The notes under the pieces were generated by a model. That model searched no databases, was not told the origin of the DNA, and worked only from the letters and a program-made list of their open reading frames with translations. This document shows, one piece after another, positions 36,910 through 44,455 of a stretch of DNA of 64,000 nt (positions within the stretch are counted from its first letter, which is position 1; each line of letters opens with the position of its first letter). The stretch covers positions 1 through 64,000 of the forward strand of contig NZ_BMZH01000003.1 of assembly GCF_014652695.1 (NCBI RefSeq), given 5' to 3'. The DNA comes from Algimonas arctica (GTDB lineage: Bacteria; Pseudomonadota; Alphaproteobacteria; Caulobacterales; Maricaulaceae). The translations under genes and the position numbers were made by a program.

Positions 36910-37543
36910 AGAGGAGGAATTTTTTAGGCTAAAAAGATTAGCTTTGGGAATCGCTATATTTCTCATCACAACCGCAGGGCCAACTTATAGGTTTTGGTTT
37001 CCGTCCGATCCGAAAGTAGAGCTAAGTGACGAGGATCGCCTTAAACTCGATGAAATTCTAGAGATAATATCTGAATCAGAAGAGTTGAAGGCTTCAAACA
37101 AACGGTTCTTCAAGGCCATAAGTAACGATCCCGCTGTAAGCGGCGTTGGAATTTGTAAATCACCCGATGAAATGCCGTTTGTTTTGGTCCCAAGCTCTGA
37201 GTTTGCAGAGAGAAGTGGGCTATGGGAGCCTGAAGATGACGCTTTGGAGAGAACTAGCGAGCGTCTGGCTGATGTCGTGCTAGAGAGTCCGAATCTTAGC
37301 TCTGAGGATAGAAAGTGGCGCTTCCTTGATGTGAACACTGGAAAATCATTCTATGCTAAGATGCGCGATGACGATTTTGTGAAATCCTTGACTGAAGGTA
37401 GGGTGAATGAAAATTTGCGCACCAACATTAAGATGAAGGTCAATGTCAGCTATAAGGAGCGCCGTGAAAATGGTGAGTGGGTGATTGTTTCAGCGACCAC
37501 TGAAGTTACGAAAGTAACGCTTGAGGGACCTGCTTCGGAATAA
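36884..37543 (+). CDS. IS passenger: single-helix membrane protein of unknown function
   Basis: A 219-residue protein. After a charged N-terminus comes one hydrophobic segment (about residues 18-36, RLALGIAIFLITTAGPTYRFW), then a soluble domain rich in acidic residues with helices and a final beta-rich part (NIKMKVNVSYKERRENGEWVIVSATTEVTKV). Start is GTG 36884, inside the preceding gene. The soluble domain is not recognisable to me. It may be a partner of the 87-residue protein. Presence within perfect IS ends shows it moves with the transposase. Confidence 0.65.
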   Translation: MKNKLKSREEEEFFRLKRLALGIAIFLITTAGPTYRFWFPSDPKVELSDEDRLKLDEILEIISESEELKASNKRFFKAISNDPAVSGVGICKSPDEMPFVLVPSSEFAERSGLWEPEDDALERTSERLADVVLESPNLSSEDRKWRFLDVNTGKSFYAKMRDDDFVKSLTEGRVNENLRTNIKMKVNVSYKERRENGEWVIVSATTEVTKVTLEGPASE

Positions 37544-37789
37544 CGACGACACTATAAGAAACCCACATATCGAAACAAATGCGATAGGGGTTAAAAAATA
37601 TGTTGTGTTCGGGGCTAATGTCTTCGCGATGGTAAGCAAAATGACGATACTCGAAATACTTAGCGTAAAGCTGACTAACCTCTTATATTTGCCTTTGTAC
37701 AAAATCACGATTGATCTCCAATGTGTCGTCTTAGCTGAACAGATGGAATCGGTCAAAACGGGTAAAACAGTCTACGACAGGATAGATAT

Positions 37790-37984
37790 ATGCCGAACGC
37801 CAAGACCACTCTTAAGCAAGCCCTGAATGACGGGACCCTTGAGGCCTTCATAAGCGAGCATGAGCCGCTAGAGGCCGACAAGGAAGCCGTGCGGCGCTAT
37901 ATAGACGCGTCCGCTATCCCTTTGGGTAACCGTAAAGAAGATCAGTCAGAATGGTTTCAGGGGCGTTCCGGCGATTGTAAATAA
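37790..37984 (+). CDS. Small passenger ORF overlapping the transposase 3' end
   Basis: A 64-residue frame starting at ATG 37790 with AGGA eight bases ahead. It reads MPNAKTTLKQALNDGTLEAF and stays charged and helical. Its last 71 bases overlap the 3' end of the transposase gene on the other strand. Small proteins starting like this are, in my recollection, often beside ISXO2-like transposases, which supports it as real, but the overlap makes it uncertain. Confidence 0.5.
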   Translation: MPNAKTTLKQALNDGTLEAFISEHEPLEADKEAVRRYIDASAIPLGNRKEDQSEWFQGRSGDCK

Positions 37985-38783
37985 ACTCGGCTTCGCCCGT
38001 GTATTTGTGAAGGTGCTTTTTGCTGACCCAAATGTGCGTCCCTTTGATGGTCCGCTTAAGGTGCATAAAGAAGCCTTCGATTGAATTGGTCGTTTGGCCT
38101 GACGTTCCCACGTACTCATCTTTGCGGTGATTGACAGTTTTATGCGTGTAAGCTGGCTCATCACCAAGCGATGAGTAACCGCCATGCTCGTCAGTGTGAA
38201 TTTCAGTGCCGATTGCGACGTTAGCCGCGATATGGGGAAACATGGTGAACTCTTTGCGGTCAGGGATGACCCTAGTCATTACATCGCCGCCGTTCTCCAT
38301 CATGCCCAGAACGATAGCCTTGCCCTTGCCTCCGTAAGCGCCTTTTTCATATCCGCCGATAAACGTCTCATCGACCTGAACGGTCTTACCAGCGCCGCCT
38401 AGAGGGTCATCACCGTCAACGCGGGCCATATGCTCGCGGATTTTGTGACCGATGCGCCAAGCCGTCTTGTAAGTCACACCAAGCTGGCGCTGTAATTCCC
38501 TACCAGACACGCCGTTGCGCGACTTAGTAAACAGAAACATTGCATAGAACCAAAGCTGCAAAGGTGTTGATGAACCCTCATAGATGGTTCCGGCCATTGG
38601 GTGGATATGGTGGCCACAAGACTGGCAAGAAAACGCCTTCACATTCGTCAGGCGATACCAACCTTTAGACGTCTCGCATTTTGGGCAAACATGGTCTTGG
38701 CCATAACGGACAGCGAACAGGTGAGCCAAGCAAGCGTCATCATCTGGGAATTGCTTAAAAAAATCTCTGACGGTCTGTTTCAT
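37914..38783 (-). CDS. IS1595-family transposase (ISXO2-like, zinc ribbon plus DDE)
   Basis: A 289-residue transposase. An N-terminal zinc ribbon (CPKC ... CQSCGHH, about residues 33-58) is followed by the ISXO2-like catalytic domain with Asp138 (VDETFIGG), Asp198 (TDEHGGY) and the third position Asn233/Glu236 (NSIEGFF). The end WVSKKHLHKYTGEAEFIYNRR is typical. The gene is complete, without frameshift, so the element may still be active. It reads outward from the right inverted repeat, which lies 24 bases before its start. Confidence 0.95.
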   Translation of the reverse strand: MKQTVRDFFKQFPDDDACLAHLFAVRYGQDHVCPKCETSKGWYRLTNVKAFSCQSCGHHIHPMAGTIYEGSSTPLQLWFYAMFLFTKSRNGVSGRELQRQLGVTYKTAWRIGHKIREHMARVDGDDPLGGAGKTVQVDETFIGGYEKGAYGGKGKAIVLGMMENGGDVMTRVIPDRKEFTMFPHIAANVAIGTEIHTDEHGGYSSLGDEPAYTHKTVNHRKDEYVGTSGQTTNSIEGFFMHLKRTIKGTHIWVSKKHLHKYTGEAEFIYNRRNAPETILTDLLYGYPKG

Positions 38784-38807
38784 GCCCAGTATATGGCATA
38801 CTTATTC

Positions 38808-38831
38808 ACGTACGTCTAGGGGATAAATACC
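38808..38831 (-). repeat. Right terminal inverted repeat of the IS
   Basis: Exact complement of 36585-36608. It lies 24 bases upstream of the transposase start, so the transposase promoter must be within or beside it. The 133 bases beyond it (38832-38964) hold no gene; a frame in line with the following acyl-CoA synthetase gene is open through them. Confidence 0.95.
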
Positions 38832-38964
38832 AACCAGAACACAAAGAACAAATCAAGAACTTTATGTATATTTCGCCAAACGCTTCCACATCTCTGATGA
38901 CAAGGCGCAGGGGCTTGCCGAAGCCCAATCAGGGCCGCACACACTCTTAATAGGGGAGAACATC

Positions 38965-40500
38965 ATGCATCCAAGACAGTTCGCGAGAGAGACACCGGAC
39001 GCCCTTGCCTTGTCTATGTTGAACGCGAACGGGGAGGTTACAGCGAGTCTGACCTACGCCGAACTGGACGCGCTATCTAACCGCTACGCCCATGCGCTGC
39101 GCGCGCTCGGCCTAAACCGGGGCGACCGTTTCGCCGTCTGGAAAAAGAACAGCCTGTCTTTCATGCCGATTTATTGGGCAGCACAACGAGCGGGTTTGTT
39201 GATCTGTCCCGTCGCGACCCATTTATCCTATGATGAAACCGATTATATCATCCGCGATTCAGGCTCCAAGCTGCTAATTACGGACGGAGCTGTCGGACAA
39301 TCCCGCGACGTGGTTTCAGCCCTACAGCGGGACGGACAATTGGACGGCATGATCTTTTGGTCCGACTATGAGGTGGAAGGGCTACCCGACTTTGATGCCT
39401 TCGCGGCGGACTTCCCCGAAACCCCGATCCCGGATGAAAGCGCGGGCTTTCATATGCTGTACAGTTCTGGGACAACCGGACGGCCCAAAGGCGTGAAGGT
39501 CTCATTGCCCGACGATGCGGTCGAAGCCCCGAGCGCCGTCATCCCGCTGTTCGCCGCCCTGTTCGGATTTTCCGGAACGACACGATACCTCTCCCCGGCG
39601 CCGCTCTATCATGCTGCTCCGCTGGTTTATTGCTTAGGCGTGCATCGGCTCGGTGGACATGTGTTTGTGATGGACAAGTTTCGCGAAGAGACGTTCTTAA
39701 AAGCCATCGAAGCCCACGCCATCACCCATACCCAAGTCGTGCCAACCATGTTTGTGCGCTTGCTCAAACAGCCCCTGGATTTGCGAACGCGCTATGATTC
39801 AACCTCCCTCACCATGGTCATCCACGCCGCCGCGCCCTGCCCGGTGCATGTGAAACTCGCCATGATCGATTGGCTTGGGCCGATTATTTCGGAATATTAT
39901 GGCGGATCAGAAGGCAACGGTTTGACCCATCTGACAGCGAGCGAATGGCTCGCCAATCCCGGATCGGTCGGGCGCGCCGTCTATGGCACGGTGAGAATTT
40001 GCGATGCTGAGACTGGCGAAATTTTGGGCCCGCTTGAGACCGGAACCGTCTATTTTGAAGGCGAGAGTAAATTTGAATATCACGGCGATGCCGCAAAAAC
40101 CAAAGGCGCCTACCATCCGACGCGTGAGGGGTGGTCCACCCTCGGCGATATTGGTCATATGAACGCCGAAGGCTATTTATTTCTGACAGACCGCAAAGCA
40201 AATATGATTATTTCTGGCGGGGTGAATATCTATCCGCAAGAGACGGAGAATATCCTGCTCGAACACCCGTCTGTGCTGGATGCAGCCGTGCTCGGTGTGC
40301 CCTGCGACCTGATGGGAGAACGGGTCAAAGCCTTCATTCAAACCATCGACGGGGTCGAAACAGCCGGGTTGGACGCAGAGCTTATGGCGTTTGCCCGCGC
40401 CCGGATCAGCCCTGTAAAAGCGCCGCGCGAGATTGAATTTGTGACCTCGCTACCCCGGACGGAGAGCGGAAAGCTGCTCAAGCGGGTTTTGCTCGACTAA
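38965..40500 (+). CDS. AMP-dependent acyl-CoA synthetase (fatty acid/carboxylate--CoA ligase)
   Basis: A 511-residue ANL-superfamily enzyme: AMP-binding P-loop YSSGTTGRPKGVK (about residues 168-180), the YYGGSEG adenine loop, the LGDIG-x-DG-equivalent hinge region TLGDIGHMNAEGYLFLTDR and the C-terminal catalytic lysine in PRTESGKLLKR. It activates a carboxylic acid with ATP and transfers it to CoA. The ribosome site GGGGAG is well placed before ATG 38965. The nearby thiolase-like gene suggests lipid or sterol side-chain metabolism, but the two are not one operon. The IS sits just upstream and may have replaced its native promoter. Confidence 0.93.
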   Translation: MHPRQFARETPDALALSMLNANGEVTASLTYAELDALSNRYAHALRALGLNRGDRFAVWKKNSLSFMPIYWAAQRAGLLICPVATHLSYDETDYIIRDSGSKLLITDGAVGQSRDVVSALQRDGQLDGMIFWSDYEVEGLPDFDAFAADFPETPIPDESAGFHMLYSSGTTGRPKGVKVSLPDDAVEAPSAVIPLFAALFGFSGTTRYLSPAPLYHAAPLVYCLGVHRLGGHVFVMDKFREETFLKAIEAHAITHTQVVPTMFVRLLKQPLDLRTRYDSTSLTMVIHAAAPCPVHVKLAMIDWLGPIISEYYGGSEGNGLTHLTASEWLANPGSVGRAVYGTVRICDAETGEILGPLETGTVYFEGESKFEYHGDAAKTKGAYHPTREGWSTLGDIGHMNAEGYLFLTDRKANMIISGGVNIYPQETENILLEHPSVLDAAVLGVPCDLMGERVKAFIQTIDGVETAGLDAELMAFARARISPVKAPREIEFVTSLPRTESGKLLKRVLLD

Positions 40501-40503
40501 GTC

Positions 40504-41178
40504 TTACCCGCGACCAATGCAGCGCAGAGATTTAAAAGCAGAGCTGTCGCGCGGGAAGATCAAAGGCTGGTTCGATACGCGCAACGGGTCGCGCATATGA
40601 TAGCCATTTTCGGATCGACCCAAAATCATCGCCCAATGTGAGCGACCATTGGGCAGATAGAACCGAACCAGCGGGTAATCGCCTTTAACGAGGCAAGACT
40701 GGATCAACGGCTCACTGACTGTCTCATAAAAGGTCGCTTTGACCGCGCCGCCGGACACATCCGCAATCCCCTTCCATTTGAGCAGACCTGACGTCGTGAG
40801 ATTGTCTGAGCGCGTCAGTCGGCGATTGAGCTCTCCCGGATCAATATCATACCCCAAGTTGGTCATCGCCATGGCGGCAGATGTCAAAACACAGCCTTCG
40901 CGCGCGAGACTGCCGCCCTGACGGCCCAACGTATCCTGACCCCAACGCGGGTCTTTCTGCGAATAGGTCACGCGATCCGTCAATATGGGCGATTGATTCA
41001 AATTCTGTCGCCGGTCGGGAATCGGCGTTATGAAGGATGGCATTCGGGCCGGCGCGCCAGATCGGGACGCCGTCATCGACGATTGAGGGGGGTGCGACGG
41101 GTACTGCCCATACTCAGGCATGCTGCCGCACCCTGCCAGCAAAGTGATAGTCGCAAATATAAAGCCCGGTTTCATCAT
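40504..41178 (-). CDS. Lipoprotein with C39-like papain-fold peptidase domain
   Basis: A 224-residue protein with a lipoprotein signal (lipobox LAGC). The mature part has a papain-like C39 domain: catalytic Cys96 in REGCVLTSAAMAM, His181 in GRSHWAMIL and an Asp shortly after in MRDP. VTYSQKDPRWGQDTLG is the usual start of peptidase_C39_2 domains. Such proteins are cysteine peptidases or amidases on the cell surface. ATG 41178 and 41175 are both possible starts. It converges with the acyl-CoA synthetase gene. Confidence 0.85.
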   Translation of the reverse strand: MMKPGFIFATITLLAGCGSMPEYGQYPSHPPQSSMTASRSGAPARMPSFITPIPDRRQNLNQSPILTDRVTYSQKDPRWGQDTLGRQGGSLAREGCVLTSAAMAMTNLGYDIDPGELNRRLTRSDNLTTSGLLKWKGIADVSGGAVKATFYETVSEPLIQSCLVKGDYPLVRFYLPNGRSHWAMILGRSENGYHMRDPLRVSNQPLIFPRDSSAFKSLRCIGRG

Positions 41179-41201
41179 GATCACAGGCTAACCTATGCAG
41201 G

Positions 41202-42674
41202 TTAAATGCCAGTTAGCATGTTCTGAGCGGACTGCGTTTTTGTTTGGATCGGTTGTCCAACCGGATCGCCCTGTATAAACGCTCCGGCCAGCTCAATTCC
41301 GGCCCGCGCATAGAAACGCGCGCCCGCCTTGGACTCGGCCATAATAATAACCCCGGTCGGCTCACCCCGGCGATATTCGACCGTATAGGCAATGATCAAT
41401 CCGGAAGGGTCAGCGGTCGTCTCAACGATTTTCGCGGGTTTTGGATCCGGACTCTTGCGTATGCTCACCGTGTCGGGAGCAACACCCGAATAGCGTCCGA
41501 CCGCATGTTTCGAGGCCAATCCGCCATTCGCATAGACGACGGCCGTTTTATCCGTTCCGCGCACACGGGCATGGGCTTCAGCGATCGCGTGCAGGGAGTA
41601 ATTATTTCCCGGGCCGCCAAAGAAGGGCAACCCCCCTGTCAAAGTCAGAGGCGTCTTTCCGCCCAATTCGAGAATGCGTTTGGCTTCCATCGGCACAATC
41701 GGGAAGCAGGAATAAAGGTCATACATATCCGCGTCACGGCCAGTACTCTCTAACACGCGCCGTTGCGCCTCGGCTCGGTCAAGACGGGCCCGTTCCAGCG
41801 GTGACGGTTCCGTGCAACTATCATGACCGTGCAAAAACGTCACGTCGCTCACGCCCAGTTGTTTGGCTTTCGCGTAAGTCGTTACAATGATGGCCGCGCC
41901 TTGATTGACGCCATCACGGGCCACCATCGCCTTGGTATAGGGACTCGCGATCATCGGGTTGCCGGGACCGGGTGTGACAATCTCTGCCCCGGATAAGGCC
42001 GTCCGAACGGCGGCATAAGGATTACTGGCCGCCAATTGGGCGAATTCACCCCAAATCAACGCCATGCGATCGCGATAGGCTGCTTTTGTCTCGCCCATTG
42101 CGGCCCGACGCGCAGATTCCATTAATCCGTAATAATAGATCGGCGCCGCAATGCGGTGAGAAATCGCCTGCATATGCACCATGAAGCCACCGGGGCCATA
42201 GGCGCCGCGATCATTGAGCGGCTCATCGCGAACCTCATTCCAATCAGGTTTAGCCCCCGCACGGCCCGCCGCTTTGATATTGGCGATGGCCTCGGCCCCG
42301 ACAATCGCGACGGTTTCAGCGGTGCCGTCCAATAGCAATTGCGCCGCTTCCGCGACCAGCGTTTGTGGTGTCTGACCGCCAACGTGATCATAAGTATAGC
42401 GCGCTGCGCTCGATCCGGCCCGCGCACACACACTCGCCGGAAAATTATTCGGTCCGCCAAACGGGTTGGGAAACGTCGGGCCGCTATCGCCGAAGAGGCG
42501 AACGCCGAAACAGACGTCGAGCGTTTGCGGCGCGATCCCAGCATCTTCAAACGCACGGCTCAGCGCGGCTCCGGCCAGATCAGCGGGACCAAAGGCGGTG
42601 TCAAGATTATCCGGGACGGGACGGCTATCTTGTCCGGCACCAATAATAACGGGGAGATGATCAAGAGCGTTCAT
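41202..42674 (-). CDS. Thiolase-like acetyl-CoA acetyltransferase-related protein
   Basis: A 490-residue thiolase-superfamily protein with a C-terminal extra domain (after about residue 400, an OB-like DUF found in such proteins). Landmarks: a DLYSCFPIVP motif, GGLPFFGGPGNNYSLHAIAE with the active-site histidine, and ANGGLASKHAVGRYS where classical thiolases have the second cysteine, here replaced, as in SCP-x-like and type-1 thiolase-like proteins. It probably handles beta-ketoacyl-CoA or related CoA esters. It is followed leftward by the C39 lipoprotein gene. Confidence 0.88.
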   Translation of the reverse strand: MNALDHLPVIIGAGQDSRPVPDNLDTAFGPADLAGAALSRAFEDAGIAPQTLDVCFGVRLFGDSGPTFPNPFGGPNNFPASVCARAGSSAARYTYDHVGGQTPQTLVAEAAQLLLDGTAETVAIVGAEAIANIKAAGRAGAKPDWNEVRDEPLNDRGAYGPGGFMVHMQAISHRIAAPIYYYGLMESARRAAMGETKAAYRDRMALIWGEFAQLAASNPYAAVRTALSGAEIVTPGPGNPMIASPYTKAMVARDGVNQGAAIIVTTYAKAKQLGVSDVTFLHGHDSCTEPSPLERARLDRAEAQRRVLESTGRDADMYDLYSCFPIVPMEAKRILELGGKTPLTLTGGLPFFGGPGNNYSLHAIAEAHARVRGTDKTAVVYANGGLASKHAVGRYSGVAPDTVSIRKSPDPKPAKIVETTADPSGLIIAYTVEYRRGEPTGVIIMAESKAGARFYARAGIELAGAFIQGDPVGQPIQTKTQSAQNMLTGI

Positions 42675-42749
42675 GCGCGCGACGTTAAGTCGTACGGCGC
42701 GACGGGTAAAGCCTTCGCGCCGCTTAGCAGAAGCGAGATAAGAACAGCC

Positions 42750-42965
42750 TTACTCCGCCGCCTTCGATGCTGCGCCGCCATCATCAAAGATCGCCTCGAT
42801 CGGTTCTCCGAAAAGCCGCGCGATTTTGAACGCGAGCGGAAGCGATGGATCATACCGACCGGTCTCAATCGCGTTCACGCTCTGCCGCGAAATATCCAAC
42901 TGTTCGCCCAGCACAGCTTGTGACCAGCCGTGATGGGCGCGGAGTTCCTTAAGCCGATTATGCAC
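42750..42965 (-). CDS. XRE-type helix-turn-helix regulator
   Basis: A 71-residue HTH protein of the short YozG/XRE type: NRLKELRAHHGWSQAVLGEQLDISRQSVNAIETGRYDPSLPLAFKIARLF. GTG 42965 is chosen because AGGGA precedes it; the frame is open upstream to 43007. It overlaps the 3' end of the four-helix membrane protein gene by 8 bases, a pair widely seen together in bacteria. The likely operator is the palindrome upstream of the hydrolase gene that heads the unit. Confidence 0.88.
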   Translation of the reverse strand: MHNRLKELRAHHGWSQAVLGEQLDISRQSVNAIETGRYDPSLPLAFKIARLFGEPIEAIFDDGGAASKAAE

Positions 42966-43362
42966 AGCCCATCCCTCGCGCAGGACCAAAGGCCGTAAAC
43001 ACGCCAAACATGCCCATTACGATGGGGAAGACAAAAAATACGGGCAGTTTCGGCAAGTTATCGAGGAATAATTCCGCCAAGCCCCACACACCAGAGAGCG
43101 CCAACGTCACGAACAGGGCGCTCATCATGGCCTTGACGAGAAAATGCCGCGCGGCTTCGTCAACATCGCGAATATACACCCACATGGCGTAGACCATTCC
43201 CACAATAAACAGACCGGGCAAGAGCGCTAAGCCCACGTTCAACACCGTCACAGGGGAGTCGCCGTCCAGTTGCGTCGATACGCCAAAAACTGCGCCTATA
43301 TAGCCCGCGCCAGCGCCCATTACGTTGCGTCTGTAGCGTTTTTGAATTTTAGCTTGGGACAT
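42958..43362 (-). CDS. Four-helix membrane protein paired with the XRE regulator
   Basis: A 134-residue protein with four hydrophobic segments (about residues 14-30, 38-60, 76-98, 107-125). No motif with known function. Translational overlap with the XRE gene and the common pairing of such proteins suggest it modulates the regulator or is its target. Spacing to the hydrolase gene upstream is 38 bases, so one transcript is likely. Confidence 0.75.
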   Translation of the reverse strand: MSQAKIQKRYRRNVMGAGAGYIGAVFGVSTQLDGDSPVTVLNVGLALLPGLFIVGMVYAMWVYIRDVDEAARHFLVKAMMSALFVTLALSGVWGLAELFLDNLPKLPVFFVFPIVMGMFGVFTAFGPARGMGCA

Positions 43363-43400
43363 AATAATTTCCTCACTTTTCGATTAAGTTAGTAATATAA

Positions 43401-44333
43401 TTATTGGGGGAGCGCAGCCGACATCGCGGCGACAAAGGCGTCAGGTTGATCGTCCATGACGAAGTGGAAGCTATTGTCGATGCGCGTCAATGATAAGTCC
43501 GGCGTTCCGACATAGGCGTTGGCATAAAGGGCATCCATGGCCGCAGGGGACACACCCATCCTCTCATCATGCGCGTAAATCACCGTGACGGGCACGTCGA
43601 TTGACGCAAGATCGGGGCGAATATCCGTCGTCATCAGCGCCAGCATAGACTCCAACACCGTGTCGCGGTCCGACGCTTGTCCCCACCCCGTAATTCGGGC
43701 CTGATCGTCTTCGGATTTGGCAAAGATGGCGGCGTTTCGCGCCAGCGCGTCGTCATAAGAGGGTTGCGGCATGGCCCGCATCTGCCCGACCATAGCCTCT
43801 CCCATGACGCGAGAGGTCTCAACGGACGCATTTGGATCAAAAATCAGCGGATAGAATGGCAGGCTATCGACACTGATAACGCCAGAGACTTGGTCGCCAT
43901 GGTCACGCCCAATATGCAGGGATGTAAATCCGCCCATTGAATGACCCACGACCGTTGGCGCGTCCAGCGACTGCGCCGTGATGTAGGTCGATACGTCTTG
44001 GCTCAGTCCGTCTATGATAAGATCACGATGGTCCCCCACCGGTTGCCCCGCGAAACCCGCGACATTGGCGATATGGAATCGGTAGCGATCCATGAGAGCA
44101 TCGACCGTGCCGTCCCAGACGTCTCCGCTGCTGGCCAAGCCCGGCAAAAGAATGACGTCTGGTCCCGTTCCCACCGCTGTAAAAGTCAACCACCCGGACT
44201 GCTGCTCGGCACTCGCGCTCGACGTCTCTGTAGCGGTGGTCGCGTCGACAGGGGCCGAACACCCGCTCAGCATTAAGGCACTACACAGTGTTGTAAGGCT
44301 GAGTGCGGTCATGGAAAGACGTCGATTGATCAT
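43401..44333 (-). CDS. Alpha/beta hydrolase, lipoprotein
   Basis: A 310-residue alpha/beta hydrolase. The N-terminus is a lipoprotein signal (lipobox LSGC, Cys25). The nucleophile elbow is GHSMGG with Ser132; the acid is probably in VIYAHDE and the base in SFHFVMDD near the end. Envelope esterase or lactonase activity is the family expectation. It is the first gene of a leftward unit with the membrane protein and the XRE regulator, and its promoter region carries palindromes. Confidence 0.88.
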   Translation of the reverse strand: MINRRLSMTALSLTTLCSALMLSGCSAPVDATTATETSSASAEQQSGWLTFTAVGTGPDVILLPGLASSGDVWDGTVDALMDRYRFHIANVAGFAGQPVGDHRDLIIDGLSQDVSTYITAQSLDAPTVVGHSMGGFTSLHIGRDHGDQVSGVISVDSLPFYPLIFDPNASVETSRVMGEAMVGQMRAMPQPSYDDALARNAAIFAKSEDDQARITGWGQASDRDTVLESMLALMTTDIRPDLASIDVPVTVIYAHDERMGVSPAAMDALYANAYVGTPDLSLTRIDNSFHFVMDDQPDAFVAAMSAALPQ

Positions 44334-44353
44334 GGGTTCACCCTAATAGAGTT

Positions 44354-44396
44354 GTCAAGTTAACTTGACTTAGACAAGCACACTTTACATGTCAAG
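44354..44396. promoter_or_regulatory. Palindromic operator pair upstream of the hydrolase/membrane protein/XRE unit
   Basis: GTCAAGTTAACTTGAC (44354-44369) is a perfect 16-base palindrome. A second, near-perfect site, CTTTACATGTCAAG, lies at 44383-44396. Both share CTTGAC/GTCAAG or close half-sites. On the minus strand TTGACA-like -35 elements overlap them, 20-65 bases before the hydrolase ATG. The arrangement fits autorepression by the XRE protein; binding is inferred. Confidence 0.6.
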
Positions 44397-44455
44397 CACC
44401 CTTTCCAATACGCGCAGTCACTTGCAGTTCAGCGACCATCCCCTATCATCGGCCT

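Larger units (their letters stand above)
36585..38831. mobile_element. IS1595-family (ISXO2-type) insertion sequence with passenger genes
   Basis: The 2247-bp element is bounded by exact 24-bp terminal inverted repeats (36585-36608 and 38808-38831). It encodes a DDE transposase with N-terminal zinc ribbon on the minus strand at one end and two or three passenger genes on the plus strand at the other. Bases 36640-37790 are markedly richer in A and T than the chromosome. The eight bases outside each end (attgaaaa and aaccagaa) do not match, so no target duplication is left. One side is the comM fragment, the other the upstream region of an acyl-CoA synthetase gene. Loss of the 5' part of comM and the missing duplication suggest a later deletion or recombination. 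Confidence 0.93.

Noticed and set aside
37490-37826. Two possible small genes between the IS passengers and the transposase: an 88-residue hydrophobic frame on the minus strand and a 101-residue frame on the plus strand
   Set aside because: Both use TTG starts without a ribosome site, overlap neighbouring genes, and show no family resemblance. The A+T-rich stretch may simply be untranslated.
36577-38839. Target-site duplication of the IS
   Set aside because: The eight bases on each side were compared (attgaaaa and aaccagaa) and differ; no longer direct repeat is seen either.
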